Below are positions 10,297 through 13,302 of a DNA stretch of 13,302 nt, piece after piece. Source of the stretch: CAYONM01 sp964405325 (GTDB lineage: Bacteria; Planctomycetota; UBA11346); assembly GCA_964405325.1 (NCBI GenBank), contig CAYONM010000099.1:1-13302 (forward strand), written 5' to 3'. The position numbers and the translations under genes were made by a program. Below the pieces are notes generated by a model. The model was not told the DNA's origin. It did not search any database and saw nothing but the letters and a program-made list of their open reading frames with translations. Position 1 is the first letter of the stretch, and every line of letters starts with the position of its first letter.

Positions 10297-11436
10297 ATGA
10301 CCGATGCCCGCCTCGCGCTTGCCGATGGCACTGTTTTGCGCGGTCGTAGTGTCGGCGCTGCCGGCACCGTGGCTGGAGAGGCCGTGTTCAATACCGGTAT
10401 GGCCGGGTATCAAGAAGTCCTCTCAGATCCCAGCTATCGCGGACAGCTGGTGACCATGACCTATCCCGAAGTCGGCAATTACGGCATCAATCTGGCTGAT
10501 ATGGAAAGCGATCGGGTCCAGGTGGCCGGCTTTATCATGCGGAACTGTTGTCAGCAGCCGTCGAATTTTCGCGCCGAAAGCAGTTTGCCGGATTTTCTCC
10601 GCGAACATGGCATCGTCGCCATCGATGATATCGACACTCGTTTGGTGACGAAACGCCTTCGGGTCGATGGTGCCATGAACGCAGTGCTCAGCACCGACGC
10701 ATCGCTCAGTGATGCGCAGCTCGTCGAGCAGGCGCGCGGCTGTCCAGACATGCTTGGTCAGGACCTGGCCAGTGCGGTTGGTTGCAGCGAAGCCTACGAT
10801 TGGACCGAGGCTAGTGCCGTCGAGAGTTTCGGGCCGGATTTGACTTGGCCGCCACTGGAGGATGAGGCCTTGGTGGTGGCAATCGATCTGGGCATTAAAC
10901 GCAATATCCTACGCTTGTTGCGGGCCTGCGGTCTGCGAGTGCGGGTGGTACCAGCTCAGACGCCGGCCAGTGAGATATTGGCGCTGCAGCCAGCTGGCAT
11001 CTTCGTCTCCAATGGTCCCGGTGATCCGGCTCCCTTGCAGGCCGTGCACGAGACCTTGCGTCAGCTGATCGATGCGGATCTGCCGATGTTTGGCATCTGC
11101 CTTGGGCATCAAGTGCTGGCACTCGCGTTAGGAGCCAAGAGCTTCAAGCTCAAGTTTGGTCATCGTGGCGTGAATCATCCGATCCAGCGTCTGGCCAATG
11201 GCGCGGTCGAGATCGCCAGTCACAACCATGGTTTTGCGGTGGATGCCGATAGCCTGCCAGCCGAGGTGGAGCTGACTCACGTCAATCTCAACGACGGCAC
11301 CTGTGCCGGTCTGGCACACCGCAGCAAGCCGATTTTCAGTGTGCAATATCATCCCGAGGCCGGTCCCGGACCCTCGGATCCCCTGTATCTTTTCCGGCAA
11401 TTCGCCGATTCCATTCGTAGCCACTGTTCCGCTTGA
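10297..11436 (+). CDS. carA: Carbamoyl-phosphate synthase small subunit (glutamine amidotransferase)
   Basis: CarA hydrolyses glutamine and passes ammonia to CarB, which makes carbamoyl phosphate for pyrimidine and arginine synthesis. The product is 379 residues, close to the usual 382. The start at 10297 has an AGGAG (10286-10290) 6 nt upstream and gives the expected N-terminus with FNTGMAGYQEVLSDPSYRGQ and TYPEVGNYG. The C-terminal class I amidotransferase domain has SNGPGDP, the nucleophile C268 in FGICLGHQVLALALGA, the SHNHGFAVD loop, and H352 and E354 in VQYHPEAGPGPSDP (E. coli C269, H353 and E355). carB is not downstream; purE follows after 48 nt. A terminator-like hairpin lies upstream. 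The identity is secure; how it is regulated is not shown. Confidence 0.97.
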   Translation: MTDARLALADGTVLRGRSVGAAGTVAGEAVFNTGMAGYQEVLSDPSYRGQLVTMTYPEVGNYGINLADMESDRVQVAGFIMRNCCQQPSNFRAESSLPDFLREHGIVAIDDIDTRLVTKRLRVDGAMNAVLSTDASLSDAQLVEQARGCPDMLGQDLASAVGCSEAYDWTEASAVESFGPDLTWPPLEDEALVVAIDLGIKRNILRLLRACGLRVRVVPAQTPASEILALQPAGIFVSNGPGDPAPLQAVHETLRQLIDADLPMFGICLGHQVLALALGAKSFKLKFGHRGVNHPIQRLANGAVEIASHNHGFAVDADSLPAEVELTHVNLNDGTCAGLAHRSKPIFSVQYHPEAGPGPSDPLYLFRQFADSIRSHCSA

Positions 11437-11452
11437 GGTGTATTGTACACCT
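11436..11452 (+). promoter_or_regulatory. Perfect 7-bp inverted repeat between carA and purE
   Basis: AGGTGTATTGTACACCT is a perfect 7-bp inverted repeat with a TTG centre, starting at the last base of the carA stop codon. It has the shape of an operator for a dimeric repressor, and could also form a short RNA hairpin. No T-run follows, so it is not a standard terminator. It lies 32 nt before the purE start. Its binding protein, if any, cannot be told from the sequence. Confidence 0.45.
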
Positions 11453-11484
11453 AAGTGCGAGCGGAAAACCAGGAGCCCCTCCCC

Positions 11485-12114
11485 ATGGCCGACGTCCTCA
11501 TTCTGATCGGATCTGATTCAGACCTGCCGGTGGTCCGCGAAACCTACCAGACCCTGAGCGGCTTGGGCGTGTCGGTGAACATGCACGTTGCCAGTGCCCA
11601 TCGCACCCCGGTCCGCGTGCACGAGCTGGTCAGCCAGGCCGAAGCGGCTGGCACCAAGGTCTTCATCGCCGCGGCTGGTGGCGCAGCGCATCTGGCTGGC
11701 GCCGTCGCCGCCCAGACCACCCGGCCGGTGATTGGCATTCCCCTGGCCGCTGGTGCCCTGGGCGGTGTCGATGCGTTGTACAGCACGGTCAATATGCCGC
11801 CCGGCATGCCGGTCGCCACGGTATCGGTGGGCACATGGGGTGCCTACAATGCGGCGCTGTTGGCGGCTCAGATTCTGGCGGTTGGTAATGACGAATTGGC
11901 AGCTCTGATGCAGCACAAGCGTCAAGAGCAGCGCGATAAAGTCATCGCCAAGGACGAGGCCCTGCAGGCCGAAATCGGTGGGCAGGCTGACGAAGTGGCC
12001 TCTCCTGCCGCAAATCCAGTTGCCGTAGAGCAACCTGTTGCCGAGGAACCGGCCGCCGCGGATGTCCCGGTCGAGCCGGACGAACAGCCAGAGCAACCTG
12101 AACAGCAGTCATGA
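11485..12114 (+). CDS. purE: N5-carboxyaminoimidazole ribonucleotide mutase, class I, with C-terminal tail
   Basis: Class I PurE converts N5-CAIR to CAIR in purine synthesis and acts as an octamer. The product is 209 residues against about 165 for the family. The core (1-160) shows GSDSD (9-13), SAHRTP with catalytic H39, AGGAAHLAGAVAAQT (64-78), VDALYSTVNMPPGMPVATVSVG (split here: 95-104 and 105-116) and NAALLAAQIL (122-131). These mark class I rather than the animal-type class II. Residues about 165-209 form an acidic Pro/Glu/Gln/Ala-rich tail that looks disordered and is not part of the enzyme fold. The ATG at 11485 follows an AGGAG (11471-11475) by 9 nt; an in-frame GTG at 11455 has no such site. 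purK, the usual partner, is absent. The stop codon overlaps the next gene's start. Confidence 0.95.
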   Translation: MADVLILIGSDSDLPVVRETYQTLSGLGVSVNMHVASAHRTPVRVHELVSQAEAAGTKVFIAAAGGAAHLAGAVAAQTTRPVIGIPLAAGALGGVDALYSTVNMPPGMPVATVSVGTWGAYNAALLAAQILAVGNDELAALMQHKRQEQRDKVIAKDEALQAEIGGQADEVASPAANPVAVEQPVAEEPAAADVPVEPDEQPEQPEQQS

Positions 12115-13022
12115 CCGAGCGGCCTGCCTGGCATAGCCTGCATTGGTCCGGAACAGTCCGCGATGGCGGTCTGATCTTGGCTGATTGGCCGGCATGGTTG
12201 GCGGGGCGCGATGGTGAAATCTCGGTCCGATCCGTCGATCAGATATGCCGGTTGATCGATGGTGGCTATTTACCCAGCGGACCCGTGTCCGCTCTGGCGC
12301 TGTGTTACCAAGTGTTGGCCGAGCGTTTTGCCCAGATCGGTGCTGCCAATGGTGAGGTTGCGGCCGATGCGCTGGAGGCGGATTTCGATTCCCTGGCCGG
12401 CGAATTGGCGACACCGGTCGGGCACTACGCGGTTCAGCGTATCCAGGGCATTTGCGATCTGCACCGTTATCTGCTGCGTGGCGATGAACTGGTTGCCCGT
12501 TTGTTCATGGAAGCCCGCCGGATCGATACCGAGTTGCGGCGACGACTGCAGCGACTGTGGCAGAGCAGCGTCGATCAGATTGCCGCGCCACGCGTCTTTG
12601 CTATCGATCATCCCGCCGCCTTTGGTTTGGGTGGCGGTCTGCTGGGTTGGCTGAACGAGCGCGAGCAGCCGGAGGCCTGTTGGTCGGTTTCGGCAGAACT
12701 GCAGCCGTTTTTGCAGCGCCGCATGCGTCGGATGGTGTCGAATCCAAATCAGCGACAGGTGATCATTCCGGTTCTCGCTTTGGATGCTGATGACCGTGCC
12801 TGGTGCACCCCTGCCATGGCCGAAGCGTGTCGGCAGATTCCACGTGAGCGGTGTTGGGCCATGCTGCCGAGAGTCGGCTGGCAGCGCACCACGGGTCGCG
12901 CGGATATGGTCTCCTTGCCGGCGGAGGGCTTTGTCGGTGTCGTCACCGAAACCTGGACTGGTGCCATGCCGGTTATCCAGGATGCGTTGGGCTTGGGTGC
13001 GGAAACGCCACCTGCCTTTTGA
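12111..13022 (+). CDS. Protein of unknown function, translationally coupled to purE
   Basis: I do not recognise this 303-residue protein. It begins with ATG overlapping the purE TGA (ATGA, 12111-12114). There is no clear Shine-Dalgarno before it, so it probably depends on translation of purE. No signal peptide or membrane segment is evident, so it is likely cytoplasmic. Residues 1-30 are Trp-rich (HSLHWSGTVRDGG, ADWPAW). Residues about 55-165 look mainly helical, with LCYQVLAERFAQ and an Arg-rich stretch RRIDTELRRRLQRLWQ. A Gly-rich turn follows (FGLGGGLLGWL), then a basic stretch (LQRRMRRMV). The C-terminal half has several short hydrophobic strands (QVIIPVLALD, FVGVVTETW). The coupling suggests a role near purine synthesis or a general housekeeping role, but no function can be given. 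Confidence 0.85.
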   Translation: MTERPAWHSLHWSGTVRDGGLILADWPAWLAGRDGEISVRSVDQICRLIDGGYLPSGPVSALALCYQVLAERFAQIGAANGEVAADALEADFDSLAGELATPVGHYAVQRIQGICDLHRYLLRGDELVARLFMEARRIDTELRRRLQRLWQSSVDQIAAPRVFAIDHPAAFGLGGGLLGWLNEREQPEACWSVSAELQPFLQRRMRRMVSNPNQRQVIIPVLALDADDRAWCTPAMAEACRQIPRERCWAMLPRVGWQRTTGRADMVSLPAEGFVGVVTETWTGAMPVIQDALGLGAETPPAF

Positions 13023-13030
13023 GCGGAGGC

Positions 13031-13059
13031 CGCCGCTGTGCTACCGGCCAATAGCGGCG
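13031..13059 (+). terminator. Weak hairpin after the last gene
   Basis: CGCCGCT (13031-13037) can pair with AGCGGCG (13053-13059) across a 15-nt loop. It begins 8 nt after the stop codon of the last gene. The downstream sequence is only moderately T-rich (AAATTATTT, about 13066-13074), so termination here would be inefficient. It is listed as a candidate only. Confidence 0.3.
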
Positions 13060-13185
13060 TGGTCGAAATTATTTCCCTGGTGATTGGCATCATGCGGCGA
13101 TCGCTTGCAGCAGCAGATCGGCATGGCCAGCTGGTGAGCCGATGTGTCGCGGCGAGGTGAATGGCGCGATCATCGATACCCAGGC

Positions 13186-13248
13186 CTGAGCCCGCAAAAA
13201 ACGTGAGCGGAAAAAGTTGTTTTCGCGGGCTCAGCTTCGGGGTCCGAG
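13186..13248 (-). repeat. Dispersed repeat B, copy 2
   Basis: The reverse complement matches 9819-9881 at 55 of 63 positions with no gaps. A perfect 10-bp inverted repeat, CTGAGCCCGC (13186-13195) and GCGGGCTCAG (13225-13234), flanks an A/T-rich centre. In copy 1 the matching stem has one mismatch. The conserved outer segment GCTTCGGGGTCCGAG (13234-13248) lies on the side away from the unknown gene. It sits in the 280-nt region with no convincing gene at the right end of the window. Confidence 0.8.
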
Positions 13249-13302
13249 CAGGGCCAATCAAAAGTGTCTGTAAGGGCTGTTCAGAAAAGACCATACCGGA
13301 AA

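Noticed and set aside
13090..13180. A possible ankyrin-like remnant on the minus strand, reading RAIHLAA in one frame and GHADLLLQAIAA in another.
   Set aside because: It needs a frameshift and an unusual spacing, and the stretch is too short to separate from chance.
12749..13294. A 181-residue minus-strand frame covering the right end of the window.
   Set aside because: It overlaps the unknown protein in antisense and repeat B. Its similarity to a frame near 9830 (RTPKLSP and KQLF) comes from the repeat itself, not from a protein family.

Overview
The window is a stretch of bacterial chromosome, moderately G+C-rich. It holds two same-strand gene groups, each bracketed by an inverted pair of short structured repeats. 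The RpoB and RpoC sequences look most like Planctomycetota or a related PVC lineage. RpoB has a short N-terminus reading RNFGK, the blocks GGGEFIING and CRIIPERGSWI, and a conserved stretch around LNRKRAGFEV; RpoC has the matching block KPETINYR. This placement is from memory of family sequences, not a search, and should be treated as tentative.

Group 1 (about 1-9730) is the transcription/translation core. A leader of about 500 nt without a convincing gene precedes rpoB. Then come rpoC, rpsL (overlapping the end of rpoC by 14 nt) and rpsG. The unit closes with a strong intrinsic terminator straight after rpsG. The fusA and tuf genes that often follow rpsG are absent. S7 (rpsG) has an acidic N-terminal extension of about 50 residues, S12 (rpsL) has Arg at the position of E. 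coli Lys88, and RpoC has a large insertion in its trigger loop.

Between the groups (about 9730-10296) lies a stretch of 567 nt with no convincing gene. It is unusually rich in hairpins: repeat A copy 2, a perfect 8-bp hairpin, repeat B copy 1, a 7-bp hairpin, and a terminator-like hairpin upstream of carA.

Group 2 (10297-13022) is a small nucleotide-biosynthesis unit. It holds carA (small subunit of carbamoyl-phosphate synthase), purE (class I, with an acidic Pro/Glu/Gln-rich tail) and an unrecognised 303-residue protein whose ATG overlaps the purE stop codon. carB and purK are not in the window. A 280-nt tail with no convincing gene carries repeat B copy 2.

The most notable pattern is the repeats. 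Element A (about 70 bp) lies inverted on both sides of rpoBC-rpsLG, and its two copies differ mainly by changes that keep base pairing. Element B (63 bp, 55/63 identical) lies inverted on both sides of carA-purE-orf. I saw no tRNA, rRNA, CRISPR array or insertion sequence.
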